DNA of 64,000 bases from Paramecium sonneborni (GCA_905182985.1 CAJJDN010000034.1:366006-430005); one strand, 5' to 3'. Positions 11,901 to 27,300 are shown, numbered from the stretch's first letter. The notes: generated by a model from the letters alone, not told the origin. Made by a program: numbers and translations.

Positions 11901-13459
11901 ATGGATACTTAAGAGCCAATAAATCCTAATTATGATGTCGTAGTATGCGGAACTGGATTAATTGAATGCATTCTAAGTGGATTGCTAAGTATGGAAGGAA
12001 AGAGAGTGTTTCATATGGATCGTAACCCATATTATGGAGGAGAGGGTGCATCTTTAAATCTAACTAACCTTTGGAAACTGTTTAAAGCTGGATAACAATT
12101 TCCATAATAATTAGGTATACATAATTAGCTAATATGATAAGGTTAGAATAGAGATTGGAATATTGATTTGATTCCAAAGTTTGTAATGGCTAATGGATAG
12201 CTTGTTAAGATATTGTTAAAGACTAAGGTGGCTCGTTATTTGGAATGGAAAGCTATTGATGGAACATATGTATTTCAAATGAAAGAAGCAGGTTTATTTA
12301 GTAAGGGAGGTGGTAAAATTGAGAAAGTAAATATTTTAATTATAAGATTAGGTTCCAGCAACAGCTTCTGAAGCTCTTAAATCTGATTTAATGGGTATGT
12401 TTGAAAAGAGAAGATGCTAGAAATTTCTATCATATGTGTCCAATTATGAAGTCAGCAATCCAAAGACTCATGAAGGTAATAAGCGATTAAATATCACAAT
12501 AGGATTAAATTTGAATCAAATGACCTGTGCTTAATTATTAAAGAAATTTGAATTAGAGCCAAATACAATAGATTTCATTGGGCATGCTGTTGCATTATAT
12601 TCAAATGATTAATTCTTAGAAAAGCCAGCAATTTAAACAATTGAAAAGATTAAATTGTATATGGATAGTATTGGCAGATATGGAGATAGTCCTTTCATTT
12701 ATCCAATTTATGGATTAGGTGGTATTCCAGAAGGATTCTCTAGAATGGCTGCTGTTAATGGTGGTACATTTATGTTGAATGCAGATTTAGATGAAGTATT
12801 ATTTGATGGGGATGGAAAAGTAATTATTATTATTAATTTAGGTATGTGGATTAAAATCAGAGAAAGTTAAGGAATTAATGGGAATAGAATAAATTAATTG
12901 TAAAATGATTATTGCTGATCCATCATATGCATTAAAAGCTAAATTATCAAATAAAGTTAAATCCGTAGGAAAGATAGTTAGATGCATTTGTATACTCAAT
13001 CATCCTATTCCTAATACAAAGAATCTACCTTCAGTCTAAGTTATCATTCCATAAAGATAAACAGGCAGAAAGAATGGTATATACATTATATATATATAGA
13101 TATTTATGTTATGATGGTTAGTGATGTTCATAATGTTTGCAAAAAAGGATTCTTCATTGCCATCTTAAGTACTAATGTTGAAACTAACAATCCAGAAAAA
13201 GAATTAGAACCTGGATTTGAAATTGTTGGAACAATATTAGAGAAATTTATTACTGTATTTACCTTATTTTATATTATAGGTTTCTGATGTTTATGTACCA
13301 ACAGATGATGGATCTAAGGATAATATTTTCATTTCAAGCTCATTTGATCCATAATCCCATTTTGAAGGTGAAACTTAATAAGTCTTAAATGCCTACAAAA
13401 GAATTACAGGAAAAGATCTAGATTTAACCAATTTACCAGTCGATTAGGATGATTAATGA
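11901..13459 (+). CDS. Rab GDP dissociation inhibitor (RabGDI)
   Basis: The model is 469 residues with six introns (27, 25, 27, 22, 23, 25 nt); the exon sum is exact. The N-terminus has the FAD-fold-like dinucleotide motif [12 protein letters not shown] followed by [10 protein letters not shown], and then [11 protein letters not shown] and [15 protein letters not shown], all typical of GDI/REP proteins. The length matches GDI (about 445) rather than the longer Rab escort proteins. GDI extracts prenylated GDP-bound Rabs from membranes and recycles them in the cytosol. The TBC RabGAP at 56-58 kb is another Rab regulator in the window, but the two are not linked as a unit. Confidence 0.95.
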
Positions 13460-13558
13460 TATATAAATAAAAAATAAAACATAAATAGATTTAATAATGC
13501 CATTCGAAATAATTTACAATATCAACAAAGACTTAGCTTTTTCATATATAATAAAAAT

Positions 13559-14816
13559 TCAAATGCTACCATATTTGCTTTCTTAATTATCAACTAATCT
13601 TCCTATTTTGAATTCAGACTCTATGTCTTCATCTTTTCCTGTTGATTTATAATTGAATTTCTATCTTTGTGAAAATATTTTTCTAATATCACTTAAACTC
13701 ATATTATGCACATCGAATGTATAAAACAGGAATCCTACGACTCCAAAACAGATTAAATAAAATAAAATTGATAGTATCGAACTAAATATATAAACAGAAA
13801 TATTTACAATGAACTTTATGGTGAAACTACACATTGCTTTTAAAATACCATAGTAATATCTTAGAAGTATTATAAAGGTATATTTAATTCTATAGTTGTA
13901 TTTCCATTTTCAACACAATTATACTCTACAATTAATGTGGATGGTTCATTTGTAACTACTCCACCTTTAAATAAATCTCCTCGAATTATTGGTTTTGTAA
14001 TAGTATGATCTGCATCAACATATGGAGGAGAGATGTGTACCTCTGGAATTAATTTCAAAATTGCTTCCAAAACTTAAAATTCTTCTTAAGTGGTTTCGGT
14101 TTCTGCTTATTAATCAACTGCATTAAAGAAATCTTTAGTTTCCTCCTTATTTAAAATGTTTTCTTCATCACTATTTTTTGTTAAATTCATATAAACATAA
14201 AAGATGGAGTAATTCAGATTTGCTGGAACAGTGAATACAAAATTATCAAAGTCTTTATCCCAATAAGCTTTGTTTACTAATTCCCCATCTTTTACTACTG
14301 TTTAATTATATTATTTAACAAGAGCATCTACATTTAAACCATGTCGTTTTATCAAAGGGCTACCACATAATTTTTACCAATATATCTTAGCAGATCCACA
14401 TGATGGTATATTAAATAAGACTTCATATTGAATCAATCTACCACCATATTATTTACATCTATAATCAATTCTTAATGAATAAACATTGTTTTAATGATGC
14501 TCTATTTTAAGGGTACTGTTTGCAAAATAATGATCATCAAATTCTAATTGTACCATATCTTATGTTAATTAGATCTTATTATCTATAGTGACATACAAAT
14601 AATCCATTTAAACAGAGTTATTCACCAATTGAAATGTGTCTATTTATATGATAAAATTATTATACCTGCTTCTAATACCCATTATCTGGCTGGTACACCT
14701 GCTTTGATTATGTCATCTCTGCTTTTATCAATATCTGTAGAAACGTGTAAATATTTGCAAGTCGATTCAAAACATTTGACAAACGAGATCAGAAACACGT
14801 ATATTAATAAATTCAT
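13559..14816 (-). CDS. Type I membrane protein with two repeated beta-type ectodomains
   Basis: The model is 401 residues with two 26-nt introns. A signal peptide (MNLLIYVFLISFVKC) and one C-terminal TM segment (ILFYLICFGVVGFLFYTF) place ~330 residues outside. A pattern of hydrophobic strands ending in Y-x-C ... Pro ... C occurs twice (around IDYRCKQYGG...SCGSAKIYW and VEYNCVENGNT...VFQKQC), suggesting two related beta-sandwich domains. The cytosolic tail is short, with GKDEDIESEF. The family is not recognised. The gene follows the next entry on the same strand after only 19 bp. Confidence 0.7.
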
Positions 14817-14835
14817 GATTATTTATTATTTTAAA

Positions 14836-17800
14836 TCAAATTCTTCTTTAGGCAACTAATTTATTAATAGTAAATGCATCATTTTCTTTAAGAATGGCTT
14901 CTACTTACATGAAAGATTCATTGGATTCGCCTAATAGATTATAAATATTAAAATTACTATCATCATATTGTAAACAGAAACATACTCTTGATGGATTAAT
15001 ACCTAATTCTGGAACATGGCCAGATGCCAATTATGCTAAATACTCTGAAATAGCACATAAAATATCAGCAGCATTTTCTTTAGTGACATCAATAGTTGCC
15101 TCACATCTATAAAATGTTAAAAAATAATTAAATACTCTTTGACAACTGGAACTTAAGGTTCAGAAGGGGGAGGAGTTGGTTTAGGTGCTGGAGAAGGTTC
15201 AGGTTATGGTTAAGGTTCAGGTTCAGGTAATGGTTCTGGTTTTATTTCATCAGGAATAACAGGAGGTTCAGGTTCAGGAGGAGGAGGAACGAATTCTTCT
15301 TCTTCTGGCTCAACTGATTCTTCAGGACTCTCTTCTGGTTCAACAGGAATAAATTCTTCTTCTTCTTCTGAACAAACTGATTCTTCTTCAGGGAAATCTT
15401 CAGGAATATTCTCTTCTGGTTGAATAGGAATATATTCTTCTTCTTCTGACCAAACTGGTTCTTCTTCAGGAACTACAATTGGATCATTCGGAGTTTCACT
15501 TGGAGGTTAAGGATTATAACCAAAAATAATATCTTTTGGTGGGTTTACAACATCAATATCAACATCTCCAATACAAAGATTAACTCTCCAATTATAGAAT
15601 TAACCATTGAAAGCAGGATATAAACCATCATTACCGATGTATAGTCTTCTTTAAGGGACAAGATAATGACGAACATCATGAATTTAATTAGAAGGCATTT
15701 CTGAATCTGATAAATAAATCATGTAATTAGCATATTTAGTTCTTCTGCTATAACCAAAGTAAATATAATGCCATTAGCCTAATGATGATCCATATTCAAC
15801 AGAATCCCATAAATTAGGATTACCAGATCCTGAATATGTATAAGTAGTAACTTAATATCTGTTGCCAACCAATTCATTACCAAGATAAAGAGCTAGATCT
15901 CTATCTCCTAATTAAATATCATCTAAATCAGCATCAGTATTTTCTGATAATCTGAAAACAGTATGCCAAACATCTTAATCTTCTAAAGATTCCCATTTGA
16001 ACCAACCAGAAACTGAATATCCAGCATCCCAAGATGAGAAATCATATCTTTCTTCTGAACTATCATCAAATCCAGAAAATTCGAAATCACCCAAAACATG
16101 TGTATCTAATTCACAAAGTTCTTCTGGAGGATTATTACATGAATCAACAATTTATTTATATGTTTTTTCATCTTTGAAATGAAGATTTGGTGCAGAGACA
16201 GCAAAATGCCCATAAACTTTACCTTAGAATGATGGATGAGAATCTTATTCACCACCAATAATGAATTCTAAAGATGTGAAACTTTCATGAGAAGCAGGAG
16301 TTTCTCTCAAAGCTGGTTGTTCTTCAAAGAATTTAACTCCACATCCAGTGACACCTTTACCATGACTAATAAATACAAAACTCCAATCTCCTTCAAAATC
16401 ATCATTTTAAACAGATGTAGATTATGATGTTGATCCATCAGCAGTAACACATTTAACTCCAGTTTTAGTAACAAATACTCCTAATACAGTATTGCCATTA
16501 TCTTATAAACTAGCTAAATGGAATTCTTCAGCATCAGTAAAAGCTGGATATTTTTATAATTTTTAGAAGTATAAACCAAAACCATATTAGCCTGTTATGG
16601 TAAGAGTGCTAGTGAATCCTGGTTCAACTTAAGTAGCTGCTAATTCAACATATTCTGTAGATTCAGAAGAATGACATACTAATGGAGATTCTTCATCATC
16701 CTCATCAACAGGAACAGGTGGTTAATCTTCAAAAGTGGCTTCTTCTCCTTCTTCTTCTGGTAGTACAGGTATTGTAGGATGTGATGGTTCATCAGATTCT
16801 TCTTCATAAAAGAATTCTTCTCCTTCCTCAGGAACATCAAATGGTGTAGGTTAAGGTGGTTCAACAGGTGTTTCTTCAAATGTGAATTCTTCTCCTTCTT
16901 CAGGGATATCAACAGGTGGTTAAGGTGGTTCAACAGGTTGTACTTCAGAATAGAATTCTTCTCCTTCTTCTGGTGTTGGTGGTTATGGTTAATCTGGAGT
17001 TTCTTCAAAAGGAGATTCTTCATCATCTTATTCTGGAGTTTCTTCATCATCTGGTTATACAGGTGGAGAAGGTTATTCTCCATCTTCTTCAGTAGAAGGA
17101 ACTGATTCTTCTGGTTCTTCTCCTGGAATAATCCATTCTTCTGTTCCATCTTCTGTTATTGATGGTTCTTCAGGAGATTCTTCTGCATTTGGATTAACTG
17201 GTGGTTCATCTGTTGGACCTTCTTCTTCAGAATGTACTTCTGGAGTTGGTTAATCTTCTTCTGGTGTTATTGGTTAATCTTCTTCTGATTATGGTTAATC
17301 TTCTTCTGGACTTGGTTTATCTTCTGGTGTTGTTGGAATATCAGTCTCTTCCACTGGCTCTTCTGTAAATTCTTCGCTTGGTTCACTTGGTAATTCTGAT
17401 GGAATTTCTGGGACAGGTTCATCTGGACATGTTGGTTGGCATGCTTATTAACATCCAGATTAAATAATCTTTAAATCTTCTATCTTTCCTTTCACTTTTA
17501 TCACTGTAACTGGTGATTGCTAACATTATTAGTGAACATTATTCATTTATTTTATAAGATAAGCACATAATTTTGTTAAAGTTTCTGTACATTCTTCTCT
17601 TTCATGTCTGTCTAAAATAATTGATTTATTTATCTACCATGAGATTGCAATCCTTATAATTTACTCTATAACTCAGAAAGTACTGGGGGTGATATTAGAT
17701 CTAAATCTTTGATCTTCTCAACTAGTTACTCATACTTTTTGTGTTTAATTAGATGCTTCATTTGAGTCAAAGTCTCAATATGAGATGGGATACGCTCCTT

Positions 17801-17989
17801 GTTCTCCAAAACTTACTACCATTAAGTTAAAGTTTCCTCCAAATCTTCAAAATGAGATCTAGGTGTTTAACAATTCAATTATGAAGTGTCTAAAGCATCT
17901 ACTTCTGCTAAGGTATGGGACATCAAAGATGCCTCGAAATTCAATGCTGTAGCATACATCAACAGCATAAATAGGGCATATATTCTCAT
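14836..17989 (-). CDS. Large secreted protein with Glu/Pro-rich linkers and beta-sandwich-like domains
   Basis: The model is 1,032 residues with introns of 26 and 29 nt; the exon sum is exact. A signal peptide (MRIYALFMLLMYATA) leads a helical region with Cys residues, then a ~280-residue acidic linker of repeated units such as PEEGEEF and SEEEEYIP. Two globular segments resemble lectin/LamG-like sandwiches (around QPALRETPASHESF and DVWHTVFRLSEN). A second Glu/Pro linker (about 15180-15520) ends in PEPEPQPQPEP and leads to a Cys-containing C-terminal domain. No TM segment follows, so it is probably secreted or part of the surface coat. Domain identity is not certain. Confidence 0.75.
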
Positions 17990-18130
17990 TTTTAATAAAT
18001 ATAATAGTTATACCTTTAAAACGGATTTATTACATATATTAAATAATTAATTTATCATACACTAATCTCTATAAATTATTATAATCCCCTTATCTCCAAA
18101 AGATTCACTAAATATAAATTATTATAAAAT

Positions 18131-20189
<2,059 letters not shown>

Positions 20190-20208
20190 TTAAATAATAT
20201 TTAAAATT

Positions 20209-21411
20209 ATGAGCCGTGCATTAGTTTTTAGTAAAAATTACTTAAGCAAGAAATTTAAGATAAAATAACCAAACGAACTTTATAGACAACTACTTTATAA
20301 AAATCAATTATTCTAAGAAGATTCTTTACAAAAAGTCTCAACTGATGATTTAATACATTTTATCATTTTTTTTGGAACCCATCCTGAACGTAGAAATTAA
20401 GGAGAAAAAGCCAAAAAAATAACTTTAGAGTGTCTGAAATAATATAAGAAAAAGATGATCAAAAATAGCTATGAAATAAACTCATAAATACTTTTATCTC
20501 TTAGCAATGTCTTGCTTTATGATGAGTAGATGGTTTAAGAAATAGTTTAATAAGTTGATGAAGAAAAAGAAACTCTTTCAATCAAGGATATGATTAAATT
20601 TTAGCATTGTCTCTACAAATTAAACATCCATGATGAAAAACTAAGTGATTATGTTCTTCAGAAATTTCTTAAGCAAAAATAGTAGGTGGATTATTTAGAA
20701 TATATTCATGATCTACATATTAGATCAAATCTATTTAGATTAGGTTTTTTAGATGAATAAATTATTTTAACTTTGTTGAAGGGATTTTAGGCAAAATTAA
20801 ACACATCATAAAATTCTCATTATACATCAAAATCATGCTTTTAATACTGTTAAATAATGTATAATTTATATCCAGAAATAATCGACCAACAACTTGTAGA
20901 CTTAAAACCAAGTGATGAAAACATTTTTGCTCCTTAATTTAATGATATGGTGAAAGACTATATAATTAGCAAATAACTTGTTGATCGTAAAAAGTTTTAT
21001 TAATCTTTTGAATATTACTTAAATTACTAGAATTTGAATATATTGAAGGTTAAAGAAGATGCTATTTTAAGAAATTTAACTGAACTCGAATAAAATGTTT
21101 AAGATTTGCTTAATTAATTAAAATATAAAAATGACAGAGCATGCCGTGTTTTAATTTATGATGTTGATTACTTAGTCAATGATAAAATCATCTTAACATG
21201 TAATGATCCAGTACATTTTGTAGAAGATTTTGATGGAAAGATTTTAACAATTAATCCAAATCATATAATGTAGAGCAGGTATGTATTTATTAATAAGTAG
21301 AGACATTTGATTGCCACTAATAAATACAAGGTTTATGATATTAATTATCATGAATGGATAAGTTTGACAGAATAACAAAAGATTTAGCAATTAAAATCTT
21401 TTCTAGAATGA
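20209..21411 (+). CDS. RAP-domain protein (FAST-kinase-like organellar RNA factor)
   Basis: The model is a single exon of 400 residues. The helical body resembles the alpha-solenoid of FASTK/octotricopeptide proteins. The C-terminal ~60 residues match the RAP pattern, a restriction-endonuclease-like fold: YVFINKQRHLIATNKYK followed by VYDINYHEWISL and a closing Lys-rich helix. RAP proteins act in mitochondrial or plastid RNA processing and ribosome assembly. The N-terminus (MSRALVFSKNYLSKKFK) is basic and amphipathic, consistent with mitochondrial import. It lies 19 bp downstream of the i-AAA protease gene on the same strand. Confidence 0.7.
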
Positions 21412-21620
21412 TATATGTATATTTAATATCGAATATTATTTCATTTCTTCTAAATTATTTGAAATTTCAAAATATTTAGTATCAAAATCTTTAATTAATA
21501 ATTAAGTATTTTAATTAAATTTTTTTAAAACCTATTTATAATAATAATTAAAGTTTATTTTTTGATTGATATTATTAGGTAATAATTAGAATATTTGAAA
21601 TCATTAGTTTTAGAGTATAA

Positions 21621-22438
21621 TGAAATAATTGGATTAAAACAAATTAATATTAATTGAAAATGCTTTTGCTTATTAGAAGTAGATTATAAAAATCAAATCT
21701 AGATCCTCTTCGCTCAAAATTATCATAAATTTTTTAAATCAAACAATAATAATAGCAATTCCTAATATTTCATTGAATAATTCCTTATTTTTGCATTTAA
21801 GATCGGTTAGATTCAAAATATTTTGTATATGTTAACTATTATGAAGATTACTACTGCTTTAGCTGATCAAATTTAAAATAAAAATAAAAATTTAATTATA
21901 ATAAAATAATACATCCTATTCAAATCTACTCTGCTATTCCTATAAGACTGAATAGATTTGCTACCATTTATTTAGATTTTCAAAGAAGAGTATCAATATT
22001 AAGTAAAGGTGAAAAATTGACTTCAAAAAGAAAAAAATTTATTAATTAATCTACTAATACATCAAATTCAAATAATAGAAAATTAAGAACTAAATGTTAC
22101 TTTCATTTCACAAGCTTAAAATATCATATCTTCATTTCTATCAAATATTCACTAAGTAACTATAATTAAATACATCAATTATCTTTTTAAATTTAAATTT
22201 TATATTGAAACCAATAAACCTAAATAATATTAAGTAGAGTTTTAGAAGAGAATTTTGTTCACAGAATAATTAGTGAAGCTTACAAAAGCATTCTACTTTT
22301 CATAATCAGGATTAAAGCTTCAATAACAAATCTTGGGCTACATTCTTAAATTTATCTTAATTATTATTATAAGTGGTTAGAATTCCACTCAAAAAAAAAA
22401 GATATTATTAATCAAAAATTTCCTTTTATTAAGGTATT
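21621..22438 (+). pseudogene. Broken or intron-rich ORF, unidentified
   Basis: Coding-like stretches with in-frame TAA/TAG appear in shifting frames, for example MKQLDQNKLILIENAFAYQK near 21620 and IYSAIPIRLNRFATIYLDFQ near 21950. An in-frame TGA occurs near 22205 and coding-like sequence resumes after it in the same frame. I could not join the pieces with 20-35-nt introns. It may be a decaying gene or a real gene with errors. The same sequence recurs at 22662-23479. Confidence 0.3.
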
Positions 22439-22631
22439 ATTGAAGTATAATAATATATGTTAAGAAGCATAACATAATTCTAGGGAATCTCTTTAGTTGA
22501 GTTTATTTTCAAAATTTTTATTGATAAGTGTTTATGGGGGCACTTGTTGAGGATGTGGACTTTGTCACTTATTTTGATTTGGTCTCTAAATGTCTTAAGT
22601 AGAGACACCGAAATTCTTGAGTCTCTATAAA
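22439..22631. other. 193-bp divergent contig tail
   Basis: This sequence follows the left copy of the duplication but is replaced by other sequence after the right copy. It is less AT-rich than its surroundings and contains a 7-bp inverted repeat (GTCTCTA at 22582-22588, TAGAGAC at 22600-22606) with a further GTCTCTA near the end. Retained germline DNA, an alternative rearrangement or a chimeric read are all possible. Confidence 0.5.
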
Positions 22632-22632
22632 N
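22632..22632. other. Single N at a contig junction
   Basis: This is the second of the three Ns. The right contig begins exactly at 22633 with a copy of sequence first seen at 21592. Confidence 0.9.
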
Positions 22633-24362
22633 TATTTGAAATCATTAGTTTTAGAGTATAATGAAATAATTGGATTAAAACAAATTAATATTAATTGAAA
22701 ATGCTTTTGCTTATTAGAAGTAGATTATAAAAATCAAATCTAGATCCTCTTCGCTCAAAATTATCATAAATTTTTTAAATCAAACAATAATAATAGCAAT
22801 TCCTAATATTTCATTGAATAATTCCTTATTTTTGCATTTAAGATCGGTTAGATTCAAAATATTTTGTATATGTTAACTATTATGAAGATTACTACTGCTT
22901 TAGCTGATCAAATTTAAAATAAAAATAAAAATTTAATTATAATAAAATAATACATCCTATTCAAATCTACTCTGCTATTCCTATAAGACTGAATAGATTT
23001 GCTACCATTTATTTAGATTTTCAAAGAAGAGTATCAATATTAAGTAAAGGTGAAAAATTGACTTCAAAAAGAAAAAAATTTATTAATTAATCTACTAATA
23101 CATCAAATTCAAATAATAGAAAATTAAGAACTAAATGTTACTTTCATTTCACAAGCTTAAAATATCATATCTTCATTTCTATCAAATATTCACTAAGTAA
23201 CTATAATTAAATACATCAATTATCTTTTTAAATTTAAATTTTATATTGAAACCAATAAACCTAAATAATATTAAGTAGAGTTTTAGAAGAGAATTTTGTT
23301 CACAGAATAATTAGTGAAGCTTACAAAAGCATTCTACTTTTCATAATCAGGATTAAAGCTTCAATAACAAATCTTGGGCTACATTCTTAAATTTATCTTA
23401 ATTATTATTATAAGTGGTTAGAATTCCACTCAAAAAAAAAAGATATTATTAATCAAAAATTTCCTTTTATTAAGGTATTTATTTGATTTAAATTGCATGG
23501 CTATTGTTGGATGCCTATAAGAATCCCTTTTATGAGTTTTAAATATTTTATAATTATTATAATTTAAATTGAAGCAAAATTGAAATTAAAAGAAGAAAAA
23601 AACTGAAAAATCAAAAGTAGAATTTTTTAGGAAACAACTTATTGAGATGCAAATTTTCTGAAAATCATTATTTTGTTTCATTTTTATCTAATTTTATTAT
23701 ACGATTAATTATTCTAGATTATTAGAATTTAAATTAATTTACTGTAATTAATATTTTAATAAATTATAAACAAAAGTTAAATATAATATTGAATCAATTT
23801 TAAAAGTATTATGAAGCTTCTACAATAATATTTAAATGTAATGTTATAAGTAATATGGAATACAATTAACCTGTTACAAACTCATTGTTACTTATTTTTA
23901 TTTTATATCTACAAAGAGTGTTTCATTAATAGACCTAATAAGAAGTGGTTTTTAATATGATTTTTGTTAATTCAGAAATATGATATAAAATAGTAAATTC
24001 ATAAATAATTACTATATCGGTAGTGATGATAAAAAAGGATGATTAATACAAAGTATTAATTATTCAAATTCATGGGAGACTGATCTATGTATAAACATGA
24101 AATTGAAAATTAGAAAAGAAATTCTTTCTTGATTGATTTTGAGTAAAATTAACAACAAAAAACAAAGTGAACTCTAGCAATATAATTAAAGTTTATTTTT
24201 TGATTGATATTTTATTATTAAATAAAGTTAGAATATTTGACATTAATAGTTGTAGAGATTTGAATTAAAATACAATTAATAATAATAATTTAAAAAGAGA
24301 GAGAAATAAATAAAATTATAAATCGAGATTTTGATTAATAAATTTTAATTAAATAATTTGAA

Positions 24363-27300
24363 ATGGCTGAGCACGAGCATGAATTTGAAGGCCATGAAGA
24401 AGAATTAGAAGTTCCTAAAGATTCTCTATGGAGAGATGAACATGAAATGGAGAAATCTGCAAATATAGTATATTTTTTAACTCTCGGAATTCTTTCTGGT
24501 TTAATTTTGAGAGAAATCAATAAAAAAACAAAGTAAATTCTAACTGTAATGAATAGATTTCCATATTCTCCTATGATATTATCATTAGGAATATTAATAG
24601 GGTTGCTACAGAAAAATTTGGGTTATTTTGGTGAAAGCGCTAGTATATTGTCAAAAATGCATCCTCATTTAATAGTATTTGTGTTTGTTCCAGTTTTATT
24701 ATTTGAATCAGCATTTAATTGTGATTGGTATACATTTAAGTATCAAATGGTGAATATTTTATTATTAGCAGGTCCAGGATGTGGATGGGTATTATAAATT
24801 TTAAAATTAGGGAGCAATTCTATTGGGAAGTGTATTTAAATTAATTTTATCATATGATGATAATGATATGACATGGTATTAAGCATTTACGCTTGGTTCA
24901 GTATTGTCAGCAACAGATCCAGTGGCTGTTGTGGCATTACTTAAAGAATTGGGTGCTAGTTTAGCATTCAATCATTTAATAGAAGGGTATTAAATTAATG
25001 TATTTAAGAGAAGCCTTGCTTAATGATGGTGTTGCAATGGTGTTTTTTATTTTCTTTAATAAGTTATCTAAGGCATAAAATGGAATAGGAGAAGCGGTTA
25101 CTGCTAGTTAAGTCGCCATAAATTTTATACGAAATTCATTAATTGGACCAGGTTTAGGCTTTATTTTAGGTATTTTGGCTGCATTATGGACTAAAAGAAT
25201 TTTAGGAGATGATATAGAAGTTACATGGTTAACTTTTGTATTTACTTATCTTACTTTTTATTGGGCTGAATTTTGTTTCTTTAAAACTAGTGGTTTATTA
25301 GCAGTAGTAGGATTAGGATTATTTTGGAGTGCATTCGGTAAAACAAGAATAAGATCTTCTGTTGAACATTCAGTTCATACTGTTTGGGGATTTGTTTAAT
25401 ATTCTTGTGATACATTAGTATTTGTTTTAGTAGGGATTATTGTTGGTACATAAGTTATTGAAGAGACATTTATTCATTAATCAGATTACATTAAAATGAT
25501 AGTTTTTTACTTTTTTATGATTTTGGCAAGATTCATTATGATTATAACATTTTGGCCATTTTTAAGATGTTTTGGTTATCCTATATCTAAATCTGAATTT
25601 ATTGTTCTTGTTTATGGGGGTTTAAGAGGTGCTTTAGGATTAACACTTTCCTTAATGGTAGGTTGTGATGAGGAATTACCTGCAAGATTTAGACATTTAT
25701 CTGTGTTTTATGCTGCAGGAATGGCTGCTATTACTAATCTTGTAAATGGTACTACTTGTAAGGCTCTGGTTTAATATTTGGAAATGATTGAGAATCCTGT
25801 AGTTAAAAAGAAAGTGTATAAAAAGTATTTAGAAGAATTGATTGTGAATTCTTAAGATAAAATGAGAGAGTTGGAATCTGATCAATTCTTTAGTATGGCT
25901 GATTGGAATTAAGTGAATTAACTTATTGGATAACCTAAATTTATAGAGAAAATAGAAAAATTAGAAACAGAGATAAAATATATGATTGGAAGTAATAAAG
26001 TGGTATCAAATTCATCAAATTTATATGAAGGATTAACTGATTAAGAAATTTTTGGAGAAGTAAGATATAGAATTTACAGAATTCTTAAAGGATTATATTA
26101 TGATAAGTTTGAATATGGATTATGCGAAGAAGACACAGTAAGATTATTAGTAGAATCAAGTGACATAGGTTTAGATCATACTAAATCAATTTTAAATATA
26201 TGGAATTAATTAAACAAAAACTTTTTGAATTTTAGTAGTGTGAATTTCTTTTTTAAAGTCAAAGAATTGCCATTAATAGGTCCATTTGCAAAAGAATACA
26301 TGATTAAACATTTAGGTTTTGTTTATGATGTTACTACTACATTTTTATCTTGTGCAAATGAATCACTTCATTTAACTGATAGTTTTCCTATGAGTAAAGA
26401 TGCTGTTAGACTTGTAATGGAAGAGATTTAAAGAGAAATTGATAAAGCTGAAGATTATTTAGGTGTTTTAAATGACACTTTTCCAGAAATAGTAAGGGCT
26501 ATATAAACAAAAAGAGCATCACATTCTATATTAACACATCAAAGACATTATCTTGATAAAACTTAATAAAATGGTCTTGTAGATGATAAAGAGTATTAAT
26601 TATTAAAGAAGGAAATTAATACTAGATTAGTTGATTTAGAAAATCATTAATTTGATATTATTTTACCTTCTTTTCATGTACTAGCAATGGAATTTCCTAT
26701 ATTTTCAGGACTTGTTTCAACAGATTTAGATAATATTATTAAAAATTCTTATGAAAAAAGATTTGGATGTGATGAAATAATTTATGAATAAGGAATGACC
26801 TGTCAAAATATATTTATTATCAGTAAAGGTAATGTTATTGATGAATTTGATGGAGGTTCAATTAAAAAAGGTTTAGGATCACTTATCACATATACTAATT
26901 TAATTGGAGATGGTACTTGTATGAGTACAGCTAAAGCAACTGCTGAATCATTGCTTTACTCATTAAATCTAAAGATTCTTAAAGAACTTATGTAAAAGAA
27001 TCCAGAATTTGAATTTAAAATATATATCAATTCAATTGGTAATTTTAAATCATATACTAGAATATTTAAGAAAAATGTTTGAAAATTAAGCAGGTCCATT
27101 AGCCAATCTAGAAATTAAAAAACTATTAGAATTTTTAAGGACCAAAAGTAAGCTGAAGAAAACAACTGCAAATTAATAATGCGATTTTATTTTTGGAGGC
27201 TATTTATTCAGAGGAGAGTTGAAAAATAATGATAACAAAATTTATTCTCAATATTCGTAAATACCTTTAATAATTTATTAGATATATTCCTCCTTAAGAA

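Larger units (their letters stand above)
21592..23479. repeat. 847-bp direct duplication around an N, with diverging ends
   Basis: Positions 21592-22438 and 22633-23479 appear identical (offset 1,041). The second copy starts immediately after the N at 22632. Unlike the other two junctions, the first copy does not run into the N: it diverges after AAGGTATT and continues with 193 bp (22439-22631) not found after the second copy. Confidence 0.85.
21412..24362. other. Disturbed 2.95-kb region with no intact gene
   Basis: The region holds a duplicated 847-bp segment, an N, a 193-bp sequence unique to one copy and a broken ORF (separate entries). From 23480 to 24362 the DNA is AT-rich and no gene was recognised on either strand. 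Confidence 0.5.

Noticed and set aside
14629..14859. 76-codon plus-strand ORF
   Set aside because: It overlaps the signal-peptide exon of the minus-strand membrane-protein gene and shows no domain.
16679..17149. 156-codon minus-strand ORF rich in Lys, Asn, Leu and His
   Set aside because: It is another frame of the Glu/Pro-rich repeat region of the secreted-protein gene; the acidic frame is continuous with the signal peptide and the globular domains.
22540..22560. Telomere-like G-rich run in the divergent tail
   Set aside because: The run of five Gs is isolated and no G4T2/G3T3 repeats are present.
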